From contig CM064866.1 in assembly GCA_032719365.1 (NCBI GenBank), forward strand, positions 7,917,781-7,981,780: 64,000 nt of DNA. The letters run 5' to 3'. Positions 1 through 12,450 of this stretch are shown in pieces. The notes beneath the pieces are model-generated. The model worked only from the letters and a program-made list of their open reading frames with translations. It made no database searches and was not told where the DNA came from. Numbering within the stretch: position 1 is the stretch's first letter; every line of letters begins with the position of its first letter. The position numbers and the translations under genes are program-made. Origin of the DNA: Prinsepia uniflora. Its lineage: Eukaryota > Streptophyta > Magnoliopsida > Rosales > Rosaceae.

Positions 1-143
1 CCAATCAACTTTCATAATCCAATCAACTTTCATAATCCAATCAACTTTTGTAATCTAATACATCGAAATTGGATTGGTATAAACCAATCCAATCAATTTT
101 CATAATACAATCCAATCAACTTTTGTAATTCAATCCAATCTCT
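1..143. repeat. degenerate 18-bp tandem repeat
   Basis: Two exact and several diverged copies of an 18-bp unit, CCAATCAACTTTCATAAT, start at the first base, so the array may begin outside the window. Later copies change CATAAT to TGTAAT and gain an extra CAATC. The DNA is AT-rich and has no credible reading frame. Positions 144-233 hold nothing recognisable. Confidence 0.75.
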
Positions 144-233
144 TGGTTATCACTCTAATCAAGCAGGACTAAATTATTCTATATTTATGATATGTAGGGT
201 GATTAATTGGCCAGGTTTGTTTTACATGTCTTA

Positions 234-1307
234 GAGCATTGTATTAGAGTACTCAAATTTAACTTTTAAATAAATTTAACCAAAAATTAGTCCAAAAACA
301 TCAAAATGGACTTGCATTATACTAGGTAAATTTAACCTAAAATTTAATTTTTCTATTAGGACTAGCTATTAGTAACTAGTTACCTCCTGCTAGCTATTTC
401 TTCATTTTGTTTCTCTCTCCTTCCTCCTTCATTATCTTCATCCTCTATTATTCACAAACTATCTTCTTTATTCCCAAAACTCATCATCATTTGTATTTCA
501 CAAGCTCTAAACTTTCGTGAGTTATTAAAAAATTCAAAGAAAATAAAACAAATTTTCAAATTTTGTTCGTTTCTGAGTCGTTAATTAACTCCGACTTTTC
601 GCATAGAGTTGTGAAAAGTTTGATTCATTTCGGTATTTGGGAAATTAAGGTTTTGAAATTTCGTAGCTTTCAGGTGACGATTGGGAATGCCGAATTGCCG
701 TGAACAGAGTTTGGGTATAATAATTTTAACACATTCAACAATGAGGAGGAATAAAAAAAGAAAAGTTAAATGCTTTAATATAAACCGCGGTGGTAACATT
801 GAGTAAAATGATGTTCCTTACTTTCTTGGAGGCGAAGAATATCTTTCACCATAGATATCGTCTCCCAAACACGGATTTGAAGCTTAGAGTTGTTACTCTC
901 CTTTCATCTTGAGATGAATTTCCATTTGAAATTTTAGCTCTTACGTTTGGCTTCAAATTCGTTTTATCCAATTTCACCGTTAAAATGGACATATCTATTT
1001 GAACCGTTAAAAGACTAGCTATATACATAGTGAATTGCCCGAATTATAGGATGAATCAATTTTGCACCTAAAATAGACATATTTATTTGAACCGTTAAAA
1101 AACTATGTTAAAAACTAGCTAGCCGTTGTAGGAAAATTGTGTTTTTATATATTCAAATTTGAAAAAAATGAATTTAATATTCAAATTTGGTGAAAATATG
1201 GAGAGTTTGATTTTGATAACTATTAAAACTGACTAGCTATTACTAATTTTTGGGGTTATTTTATGTTAAATTTATGCAAAATTTTAGCTAGTCTGATGTA
1301 GATGCTC
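234..1307. mobile_element. Harbinger-like non-autonomous element
   Basis: The ends are imperfect inverted repeats: GAGCAT at 234 and ATGCTC at 1302-1307, with weaker similarity further in. Each end is flanked by TTA (231-233 and 1308-1310), which fits the TWA target duplication of PIF/Harbinger elements. The interior is AT-rich and holds two diverged direct copies of a segment containing TTTGAACCGTTAAAA (about 980-1020 and 1070-1115). The small open frames here look random. No transposase is visible, so the element would need one supplied in trans. The weak terminal symmetry leaves the family call uncertain. Confidence 0.5.
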
Positions 1308-1310
1308 TTA

Positions 1311-1453
1311 GTTTGAATACTTCTACTTTTCAGAAATATATCTGTGTGTACACATATGTCGATTATGTAATGTACTTGATCTTGTAGAACTTTCTATATA
1401 ATTATATTATTATAATTCGATGAGTTACAAAATGTGCTAATTAATCATACACA
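1311..1453. other. AT-rich spacer, no gene seen
   Basis: Unique AT-rich DNA between the Harbinger-like element and the truncated LTR. No coding or regulatory signal was recognised. Confidence 0.6.
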
Positions 1454-2186
<733 letters not shown>

Positions 2187-2199
2187 ACCTACCCTCCTT
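2187..2199 (-). other. polypurine tract of the minimal element
   Basis: On the minus strand the purine-rich AAGGAGGGTAGGT abuts the start of the 3' LTR, the expected position of the plus-strand primer for reverse transcription. Confidence 0.65.
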
Positions 2200-2853
2200 A
2201 AGCATATTTTGTCCTCCAAATTAAGTCGAGCCCATAAAACAGTTATAACCAAAATCCAAATCAATCACATAGGGTTCACAACGATGCACCAAACTAGAGG
2301 AATCTCACATGTACATCACACAACCATAACTCAAGTCCAATCCACAATTTAAAGGAAATCCAAGAAAATCTAGCTTTCATCTAAAAAACGTACATATCAA
2401 GCTCATACAATCTTAAATCTAACCCCGAGCCTTCATTCCCTATTCAAGGCTAAAAACCATATCCATAACAAACGCATAAATGAACATACCAATACAAATA
2501 GCTCGCACTTAGGTCACCTCACTACGCACGAGCATCAGGGAGTCATACACATCAACTCATATCATTTCCTTCAATATCATTCAACATATCTATACGAATA
2601 TCCCAAGGAAAAACACTCGATAATCACATGGAACCGTCTAATCTGAAACAAAAAATAACAATCATCTTGATGTTTACACATTCTTCAACACACACAAACA
2701 CATAAAAATACAGAACATTCATAATTAGATCTCGAATCTAGAGTACTAACAACCCTATAACTATCCTGGGCTCGTCCACTCACCTTATTACCAGGTCGTG
2801 CACGGGGCTCGCAGTTTAGAGGCATGAAATCAAAATTGAAACTCAGAACCATA

Positions 2854-2865
2854 GCTCGGATACCA
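2854..2865 (-). other. primer-binding site, initiator-Met tRNA type
   Basis: On the minus strand this reads TGGTATCCGAGC, three bases inside the 5' LTR end. It differs at one position from the canonical plant tRNA-iMet site TGGTATCAGAGC, which occurs intact in the family-A element at 16528-16539. Confidence 0.75.
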
Positions 2866-2868
2866 AGT

Positions 2869-4991
2869 TGATAGGACCCCACCTGAATACACTCGAATAG
2901 TACACACGGGCCATGTTCCTATCTAACAGAAATCTTGTCAGACAGGGGATAAACGCACAGCTCGCTAGTTCGTGCCTCTGCCTCTCGAGCCTCGATTTCC
3001 ATGCAACGGTCCTAGAGGGTCACAACACAGTCTCAGGAACTGGAGTCCTGGGCTCGACATCTGAGACTCACAACCAATCAACACAATCACAATCACATTT
3101 CACACATCACGACTATCAAGGAACACATATCCATATCACATCTCACGTCAATCACCATAAACATACCACCAGTGAACCATTACCAAAGAATCATACATTT
3201 AACACACCAATCAATTTCACATTCAAAACCACGTTTCAGAAACCCGGGCCTAAGCCCAAACTCAAGTTATACGTTGTACCTCGTAAAATGTGTACAAATA
3301 GGTTTTTTAAGAAAATCATAAGATAATCATAAGTATAGCAAAACCAATTTATTCCATAGTTCAAACCTCGTTCAGCCCAAATCTGTACTTAAAAACCAAA
3401 ATTCAGAACATATACTATAGGAAAACCTCGTAAAAAGAGCCCTCGATTAACTTCCATAAAAACCATCCAAATCATATCAAATCACTAACAAACCAATACC
3501 ATGATCTTTCAAATCACATTTCATGCCAAGTCCCCAAAGTCACCTTCAAATTGGAAATCAAACGGAATTCACGGAAATCCTCGAAAAACGCACAATAAAA
3601 TGTTCATAAAATCACCAAAAATCCATATAAAATCCAAATCACTTAAATATCACCAAAATCACATAAAAATACATTTAATTCATGTAAGTATGAATGCATA
3701 AAATTTTAGGGAAAGAAAGTCCACCCGCACCTCCGAATCTTTGAATTCACCTTTGCACGCACTTCCGTAATTTTTGAGAATCTCAAAACCTGTCATAAAT
3801 CATATCTAGAGATCATCAACCATCCCAAATAATTTCTATTTTAATCCCATAATTTTCCAGGATTTTTAAAGGGATTTGAAACGAACTCTAAATCTTCGGA
3901 CAACCAAAACAACTCTGAGACGATGTCTGATCGCCTCGAAAAGTGTACCGTTAGACTCGTAACATCAAATAATAAAACTTTTGTGTTGGAAATATCCCCA
4001 GACGAGGTGGCACGGGCCCCCACATGCCGCCCAAAGGCGTTGCGCGTGGTGGCCACGTGCCACAGCTACAATATCTTCTTTCTCACCCGACTGCCTTTTT
4101 TTCGAGTTGTCCGACCCGACAACCCAAGCCAGTTCTAACTTCTCAGTTTTTCATCCTTTTTTTATTCTTCTTTGGCCAAACATCTTCAAATCATTCTAAC
4201 TAATGATCTATGAATTCAAAACTCAAGAACTTACCAAGAAAATTACTCACCAACTCCAAACTTCTGATCGACTAACGTCGTCCACTGTCTGGGTTGTTTC
4301 CAGCATCCAAACCTCGACTTAGCAACCTGTACAGGTGGCAGGAACTCTAAGATATCAACAATGGTCTCGTTCCCATAGTTGCCAGTTGAAAATCTAGTTG
4401 TACGTCACAAACCTGCAAGCTTGTTTCACGGGTTTGTCTTTGAACCTACGGGTCTGGGACTTTCCCTCTGTCTCACTCTCCTCTTCATCTCTAAGCCCAT
4501 GATTCTCTTTTATCTTCTATCCCTCTTTCTTTTCCCTGTTTTCCTCCACGATCTACCAATTCTCCTTCGTTTTTTTCTCTTGGCCGAGAGCACTCACCCA
4601 CACATACGACTTAAAACATAACACACACAAAACAGACGGTGGCACAGTTCCCTAAGAGATAGGGGCACTTGTCACACTCTAATTCATCCAAAAAATATCT
4701 CATAAGTTCAATTACCAAAATACCCTTCATTGAACAAATTACCCAATTGCGCCTACATATCTCAGACCAAAAACAAAACCATCCAACCTCGTTTTTGGTA
4801 TACCGCATGTCGATGTACTCGGAAGATCGTGACCTTTCTGACGTCGTTTCTGGAATCTCTAAATACCATCATGGTAAAAAAGTTAACACGTTGACTTCGA
4901 CAAAAAAGTCAACCTTTGCTTTTAAGGGAAAATTGATCAATTTCATCCAACTTTTTCGATTTTACCCTTGTTGAAAGTCCGGGTTGTTGCA
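2869..4991 (-). repeat. 5' LTR of the minimal element
   Basis: It spans from the base after the primer site to GGTTGTTGCA at 4991, about 2.1 kb. It carries a GC-rich module near 4010-4065 with CCCACATGCCGCCCAAAG followed by GCGCGTGG, also found in the family-A LTRs, and only four AC units at 4621-4628. The short frames are not gene-like. Confidence 0.7.
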
Positions 4992-5937
4992 ATTTAGGAG
5001 CCAAATGATGGTGTTTAGGATGTGGGAACCTTAGAAAAAATCAGATGGAAGTCATTGTCGAAAGTTGGTAAACTCGAACTGTGAGTTTAGGCAAGTATTC
5101 CTTTCTTTTCATACCATAAATCATCTTCTGGTTCAAGTAAGATGAATTTCAGTGTCTGAAATGTCAAAAACGGTCGAAAGATGGCCAGGTAGAGATCGCG
5201 GGTCGGGTGACCCGAAACTAGGACCCTGCAGGAGAACAAAGGCGAGTAGCCACTCGCAGAGGAGCACGATGGCGCGTGAGGGCACGTTCGGTGGCTCCTA
5301 GTGGTGCGATCAACATGAAAAATATTTTTTCTTTCAATTCTGGATCTAATGGTACAATTTTCGAATTAATTAGATGAAGTTATGGATGTATGTTATGTTG
5401 TGTTTATGAATTTAAAGTTGGTTTATCATTAATTAAGGAATTATTAAGATATGTGGGCTTGCATAATCAGTTAAGGATCAAATAAGGATTAACATAGTAT
5501 TTTCATACGAATAACTAAAAAGTTGATTATGCTTAATGTTGTGTATGATTATTGTGTGATGTATATGGTATGATAAACTTAGAAATATGGGTGCGTGATG
5601 ATACATATGATGGTGTGATGATCATACAAGATAAGGAAATGAAGTGAGATGATGAAAACATTATGTCGATAAAGAGGTTATGATGAATAAAACTTTCTTT
5701 TATTAAAATGGTTTTGTATGATTATTATCAATATTTATTGAAAATAGTAAGAATCTACCTCTTAATGGGGTTAGTGGGTTGGACGTGGGCGGTAACCCTG
5801 CAATAGTGGATTGAATTTGGTTAGTCTAATAAGATATGAAAATGAATAAAATTGGTGATATCCCTTGTCTGATAAGAATTGTCAGACGGGAGCAGGCTGA
5901 TTTGACTTTCAAGGAAATTAGGAACGGGTCTTGTCAA
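4992..5937 (+). repeat. 3' part of a family-A-related LTR
   Basis: The end of this segment carries the motif TCAGACGGGAGCAGG (about 5880) and finishes GGGTCTTGTCA at 5937, the layout of the other plus-oriented LTR ends in the window. A GCGCGTGAGGGCACG module lies near 5270. No matching LTR start is found, so this is a truncated copy. The left side is cut by the minimal element. Confidence 0.6.
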
Positions 5938-6095
5938 AGTTAAAAAGATTTTCCAGATGAAAATTCATTGAACAAAGGTATAAAAAGTAAGTTTGCCAAG
6001 CGAATGTTCATCGAGCAAAGGTATAAAATGAACTTGGTCTGGAAAATGTACATCTTCGTCGAGGAAAGTTCTAAACTCAATTCCCTTATCTAACG

Positions 6096-7440
6096 ATTTT
6101 CATTAATTTCCTTTAATAATCCAACTGATCCAACCGTTCATATTTATAAATTGAACTCGTAGAACATCTATGGGAAAATTTAGTGAATTTGGAATTCTCG
6201 GGAGTAAGTAACGGTGTGCAACGAATCGACGGTAACAAAACGTTTGGTTTTGATCTGACGGCTTTAAATCCGCTAAACCTCATGATTTTTGACGAATAAG
6301 GTCTATGCACGTGTCCTATCACATTCTGAATGGTCTGATTATTTAAAGGCATTCATTTGAATATCAATCGAACAAAAATATTGAAATAAGTATTGAAGTT
6401 TACTTCAAATGTTTCTAAATGCTAATGAATACGGTGGTTTTAAGATTTTCAATAACTTTTTTTTAATAATCCTACTAATCCAACCGTCCATATTTATAAG
6501 TTGAACTTACAGATCATTCTTGCGAAAAATTAGTGAATTTGGAATTCTTAGGATTAGGTAACAGTGTGCAACAAATCGACAATAATAAAACGCCTGGTCT
6601 TGATTTGATGGCTTTAAATCTTTGAAATCTCACGATTTTCGATAGTGGGGTCTACACACATCTTATCACGAACTGAACGGTCTAATTATTCAAATTCATT
6701 CGTTTCAATATCAATCGAACCAAAAAATCGAAAGAAGTACTGAAGTTTCCTTCAAATATTTCTAAGTGTTAATAAATAATGTGGTTTTACGATTTTCAAT
6801 AATTTCCTAATAATCCGACTAATCGAACTGTTCATATTTATATGTCAAACTCATAGATCATCTACACGAAAAATTAGTGAATTTGGAATTCTTGGGATTA
6901 AGTAATGATGCATAACGAATCAACGATGACAAAACATTTGATCTTGATCCAATGACTTTAAATCCTCGAAGCCTCACGATTTTCGACGGGTGGGGCCTAC
7001 ACATCTTGTCACGAAGTGAACGGTCTAATTATTCAAATCCATTAGTTAAAATATCAATAGAACCAAAAAATCGAAATAAGTATTGAAGTTTTTGTCAAAT
7101 GTTTCTAAGTGTTAATGAATAAGGTGGTTTTTCGATTTTCAAAAATTTCCTTTAATAATCCAACTGATCCAACCGTCCTTATTTATAAGTTGAACTCATA
7201 GATCATCTACGCGAAAAATTAGTGAATTCAGAATTCTCGGGATTAGGTAACGATGCGCAATGAATTGACGGTTACAAATAGTTTGGTCTTGATCTGATAG
7301 CTTTAAATTCTTGAAATCTCACAATTTTCGATGGGTGAGGTCTAGGAACGTCTTATCACAAATTAAATAGTCTGATTATTCAAATTCATTCGTTTGAATA
7401 TCAATCAAACTAAAAAATCGAAACAAGTGTTTAAGTTGGT
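6096..7440. repeat. satellite-like array, about 345-bp unit x 3.9
   Basis: Unit starts (ATTTTC followed by AATAATCC) are at 6096, 6445, 6792 and 7135, giving periods of 349, 347 and 343 bp. The fourth unit stops after about 300 bp. Shared landmarks in each unit include AACCGTCCATATTTAT-like, TTAGTGAATTTGGAATTCT-like and GGTCTGATTATTCAAA-like segments. The units are visibly diverged from one another and none contains a convincing reading frame. Confidence 0.9.
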
Positions 7441-7703
7441 TTACAGGTATTACCCAATGAATGTTCCCATGTTCTTCGGGCAAACTTTTACTTTACGAAA
7501 TTTCAAAAAGTCCGCCAAAAATTTCTCAAATTCATGAAAATGATGCCTCATTTCTCCCGGAGAATCATAAAAGTTTGCCCAGCGAATGCCTTCGTTGGGC
7601 AAATTCCTCCACTACCACAAAGCAGTTATGACCCCTCTTTTTCTCTTCCTCTTCATTATTTAGATTCTTTCACCAAATAGACCCTTTCTTTGCAAACCCG
7701 CGA

Positions 7704-7706
<3 letters not shown>

Positions 7707-7746
<40 letters not shown>

Positions 7747-7757
7747 CTCTCTCTCTC
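7707..7757. repeat. compound (AT)n(CT)n microsatellite
   Basis: Eighteen AT units (7707-7742) run directly into about seven CT units (7743-7757). Open frames crossing it are repeat artefacts. Confidence 0.95.
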
Positions 7758-9008
7758 ACAAACAGACCCGCCCTTCTATGCAAGCCCAAACCCAAAACCC
7801 TACCCAAACGGCCGTGAAATTCGAGCTCCTTCGTCTCTCTCTCAGTCGGGAAGGCCGCCTTTCTGCAACTTCCACTCTTTCTCTTGCCGACCTCCTCTCT
7901 CTTCCTCACTATAGTCACTCTCTCTCAAATTTTTTATTTTAGCTTATTGGAGTTTTACATTTAATTTTAATTTTAGATTATTACATTTAATTTTAATTTT
8001 GGATTGATTTGAATCTTGATGTTGGATGATTGGATTATTAGATATGAATGTTTACATTGGAATTAAAAAGTCGGAATTATTGGATTATTAGAGTTCATTT
8101 TAATTTTAAAATTTAGAATTATTTTTGGTCAATTTAGAATTGTGAGATTATCAGATCGTTGATGTTGGATTATTGGACTTAATTTTAAAAGTTAGAATTT
8201 TTTTTTCCAATTTACTAAGTTTCAATTAATTATTAATTATTTATTTTTAATTATTAATGGAATTAAAAAATGGGGAGTTAATTTATAAGTGGTTTTTTTT
8301 TGTGAATTTAATATTAAAATTTAAAATTTGGTGGTTTTGTTTTTATTTAGTGAATTTAATTTTAAAAATTAAATTTTTTGATGTTTATTTATTTATTATT
8401 GATTTAAAAATATTGTTGTTAATTTTATATTAATTATTTTAAATTTCTTATTATACACGTCTCAACATAGATTGATCACATTGGGAACTCGTTCCTATCT
8501 TGTAGATGACTCGCCGACGAAACATCTAATCTTTGCCTCATCCCCCTTCTCGACGGAGCAGCCATCCCTTACATACGCACCTTTCTCGGAGGAGCAGCCA
8601 ACCCCTACCTCAACACTCATTTTCTCTGTTGATGATCGGGGGATACCAGGTGTGTGATCAACGAGGCACCGCCAACATCAAGAAACAGGGGGAACCCCGT
8701 ATCGACCATGCTCGCTAAGGGCAACACTGAAGAGGACGTAGCAGAGGAGATTTTTGCAGGATGACTCCCTCCAGGTAAGTTGTATATTTGGTTTATTTAA
8801 AAATTCGTATTTGTTTTTTACTCATATTTTGGACTAATGTCCATCAAATTTGCTGGAAAAAATATTAAAGTATATGGCATCAGTAAGGATTTGGTGGGCA
8901 AGCAGATCTACACGTTAACCAGTCTCGAGATCTCGATCGTGTAGGTGGAACGACTCAAGGCTCCATCGCCAAAGTGCATGCCCTGTTGGTGCAGGACAAG
9001 GGTGTTAT

Positions 9009-11918
9009 TGTCAGGACCCACCTCGGTTCCACCCCGAAAACCGAGGTAAATCCTGCTCCCGTATGACAACCCAAAATGAAAGACCAAAAGGATCTCACGA
9101 AAACCACAAATTACACTGCCATACGTAGGAGAATTTAAAACATCCAACTCGTCAACCGTTATATATAGCATAGTACCAAAAACAAAGTAAAATAAAACCG
9201 ATACACAGAGTACACGCACAACGGAAAATTAAAACCACTCCGGGGTCACTCTCGAGTACTCTATGCCTCCGATGCTGCCTCAACGTCAACCCCCACGCTA
9301 ACTCCACGACCTGGAGGGCAATTAAAAACAGAAAGTGTGAGTGGATCAAGAAGAATAAAAGTTTCAAAAAACCATTTCTTAAACAAACCAGGGTTTAGCC
9401 CTCCGTTTTGAAAACATGCATGCACAACCCAAGTTCTAGAAACAGTTATAAATCTCGTTACATCCAACATGAAACAGTATTATAAAACAGTATAAAATAG
9501 TATAATGATCATTCTCAAAATCATATCATAAAAAAAACAAGATATAATTACCCGATCAAACCTGCTGGACCTATCCGAGTCTTTAAACTCCCGAGTCTTT
9601 AAACTCAATCCAGGCCTCAATATAAGCCGAGTCTTTAAACTCCTGAGTCTTTAAACTCAACAGGCCTACAGGGGAAATATCAATATATCCGAGTCTTTAA
9701 ACTCCCGAGTCTTTAAACTCAATCCGGATCTTTAAACCCAATCCGGGCCCGTCACACTTCAATCACAATATCCGGGTCTTTAAACCCAATAATCAGATCC
9801 AGCAAATCCAATCCAAAACCATTTGAAAACCATTTCTAAATCCATATCCAAACCCGAATCCGAAATCATTAGTCTGAAGCTATTTCGGCATCCCGAACCG
9901 TCATTCTGACCCCAAATCCGGAATTTCACTTTTCAACTTTAAAACCAAATCTCGCTTTCCGAAATCCGATTCTAAAACCAAAAACTCTTAATCATCAAAT
10001 CATGTATCCAAATCCAGTCATACTCATTGAAATCCAATTATCATTTACTATTTCAAAAGCATGGTATCAAAAGCACAATCATCACATGTCTTGTAAAACG
10101 TGCCAAAAACCGTAATTCCTCGAAAAATGTGCAATTAGATAAAACAGTTCTAGCATAAGCAATAGACATGAAATCATGATTAAAACCATAAAACAAGTAC
10201 TTAAAACAGTTATGCATGCTCAGTTATAGAGAGGGGGTCCACTCACAGTCACCGGGCGCGTCACTCGTGTCCCATACGTTGCGTACGTTCCTCGTCCGCC
10301 TCGGGGATTCCCGATCCAGTCAACAATCATCAAAATACGCCACTAACATGTTAACGAAGGTCCTCCTAATTTTCCCCAACTTCAAACGTACGTAAAATGA
10401 AATCCTAGAACTTCGATCCAGCGGAACTAACTCGAATCGACGTCCGATTAACCCGAAACTTAGCCCAAAAGATTCGTTACAACATCTAGACCAAAAACCA
10501 AGTTGGAAGTTTCCCCAGAAAACGCCTCACGTGCCCCCACGCGCCCCCACGCGCCGTCCAAAGTGGCTGCGCGTGGGCTTCACGCGTCTGCACACAGAGT
10601 ACTGTTTATTTTCTTCCTCAACTGTTCGACCGGTCTGAACTGGCGAGGGCGGTTCTATGCCCTCCGTCCACCGTTTTCCTCCCTCTTTCCACCGTTCTCT
10701 TCGTCCTCTACCCAGCAATCCATTCCCCTCATCAAAGCACGACAACACGGCCTACATCTCAAGGTCCCAAGCTCGAAACAAAACCTCCCGAACACCTCTG
10801 TTTAACCAACCGACCACCCATGTAACCCCCCATCACGACGACGACACCAAAAGGTTCCTAAGGACCTAAGGACTCGATTAAAAACTACCAGACACCTCGA
10901 CTCAACCCCTACCTTCACGACTCAACGTTTGAAATTAACGGAAAAACAGAGCATCTAAAAGGATCGAAGAAATTACCTGCCTGTCGGCCGCCGCCTTCCT
11001 CGCCGCCGCGTTCCCTGGAGTTCACAGAGTCGTCCTAGCTTCCCCTCGAGTCCAATTTGATCAACTTGATCACTGAGGTTCGCACCACCACCAAACTCCC
11101 TCTCTGTTTCTCTGAGAACTCACCTCTCCTCACACCAGTTTTCCTCACGAAACGCTCACTCAAACTCACTCATCAGTTCTCACTTAATCTCTACTCTCAT
11201 TCACCAGATCACAACACCTCACACCTCCCTTCACCTGATCGATTTTTCCTCCCAACTCTGTCTCTGTTCTCTTCTTCGAACACGGCTACACACTCAAACA
11301 ATCCATTTAATTTAGCCCGTGCACACCCTAGAATCCACTACACACAGAACACGTGTCCACCATCCATGGCCCAAACTAAAAAATATCCAATCTTTCCTGT
11401 ACATTTGGCCTTATCAGATTGGCCCAATTCCCAATGCACCAAAAAGACCAAAATGCCCTTGTAACACAAAATTACCATTTTACTCTTCGCCGTTCCAGAC
11501 TCGTATCTTGCCCGTCCAATGTCCGAGGAAGGCATGTCGCCTGTCATTGAACTCAGAACGACGAGATCTACCTAACGATCCTCGGTCTATGTGAAAATGA
11601 CAAGTCTAGCAAAAAATCAACTTTTCCCCCACTAATTACGATAATGCCCTCAACCTTCCGAACATCATAACTTCCTCCTCGGATGTCGAAATCGGGCGTG
11701 CCACCTGTCTACTTACTCGTGACGTCCCAAACTACGTCATGGTCATTGGTCAATATCCAATTGACCGCCCGAACTAAAAGTCAACTGTTTGTCCAAACTA
11801 GGGGCAAAATTGTCATTCTACACTAGCAGGCAAAAAGTAACCAACTAAACACCAATTAGACTCACTAATCCGTTACTAATCACTTTACTAATCCCGACTT
11901 CTAGGACGGGTCGTTACA
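9009..11918 (-). repeat. 3' LTR, family A
   Basis: 2.9 kb from TGTCAGGACCC at 9009 to GGGTCGTTACA at 11918, so on the minus strand it opens TGTAACGACCC and ends GTCCTGACA. It contains a cluster of AGTCTTTAAACT palindromes (9580-9800) and a GC-rich CACGCG module (10528-10590). The five bases left of it, GTTAT, cannot be compared with the other side because the 5' LTR is truncated. Confidence 0.85.
9580..9800. repeat. GAGTCTTTAAACTC palindrome array
   Basis: At least six copies of GAGTCTTTAAACTC occur in pairs separated by CC or CT, followed by GGGTCTTTAAACCC variants. The same array recurs at 15455-15615, 17110-17305, 19420-19595, 31235-31520 and 56535-56735 in other family-A LTRs. Confidence 0.9.
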
Positions 11919-11932
11919 ATCTACCCTCTTTA
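11919..11932 (-). other. polypurine tract, family-A element
   Basis: The minus-strand reading AAAGAGGGTAGAT lies directly before the 3' LTR start TGTAACG, where plus-strand DNA synthesis would be primed. Confidence 0.7.
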
Positions 11933-12450
11933 AAATAATTTCGTCCCCGAAATTCCACAGCTCAAACCCTACACCTGGGTCTCCTACCCGGTGGTCAACT
12001 CTCACCAAACTATCTACTACTCTTACCTGTTCCCAACCTATCATCTCCACCTTGGGTATGTCACAACACTCCCACTATCAGGTCAACGTTTCTGTCACTC
12101 TCTTAAGTCGAACGAACCTAAACTTCATGGTGTACGCAAGGGAAACTTTATGAACAAAAAACAAAGGTATTTTAAAATACCTCATGTAGAGTACCCAACA
12201 GAGTTCATAGAGTACATCCTCACGTACAACCACCTCACCTTCCGAAACCCAACTCACTACTTCACCTTCACGTCCCTCAACTGCTGCTCCGATCGCCTGG
12301 TCGGAATAAAGAAACAATGTCCTAAAGGCAATCCTAGATTGTGGGTTCTCTTCAATAACCTCATATCGATCCGTTATAGTCACTCCTTTCCAATTCCTTC
12401 CGTCCTCCTTCAACGGAACTCACCGGGGTTCTCAACCTCGTCACTTCAAG

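Larger units (their letters stand above)
5938..9008. mobile_element. CACTA-like DNA transposon remnant with satellite
   Basis: The segment has repeated direct and inverted motifs of the type TTTGCC(C)AGCGAA and TTCGTTGGGCAAA (about 5985, 6050, 7480, 7575-7600). Related motifs occur at 45260-45320 and 59180-59250, next to fragments that end in TTTCTTGTAGTG, the inverse of a CACTA terminus. A satellite array sits inside (6096-7440). Around 8500-8780 there is a short coding-like stretch beginning with ATG at 8504 and ending at a possible splice donor (CCAGGTAAGT, about 8771), not recognised. The right side is cut at 9009 by an LTR insertion. No transposase frame is intact. Confidence 0.45.
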
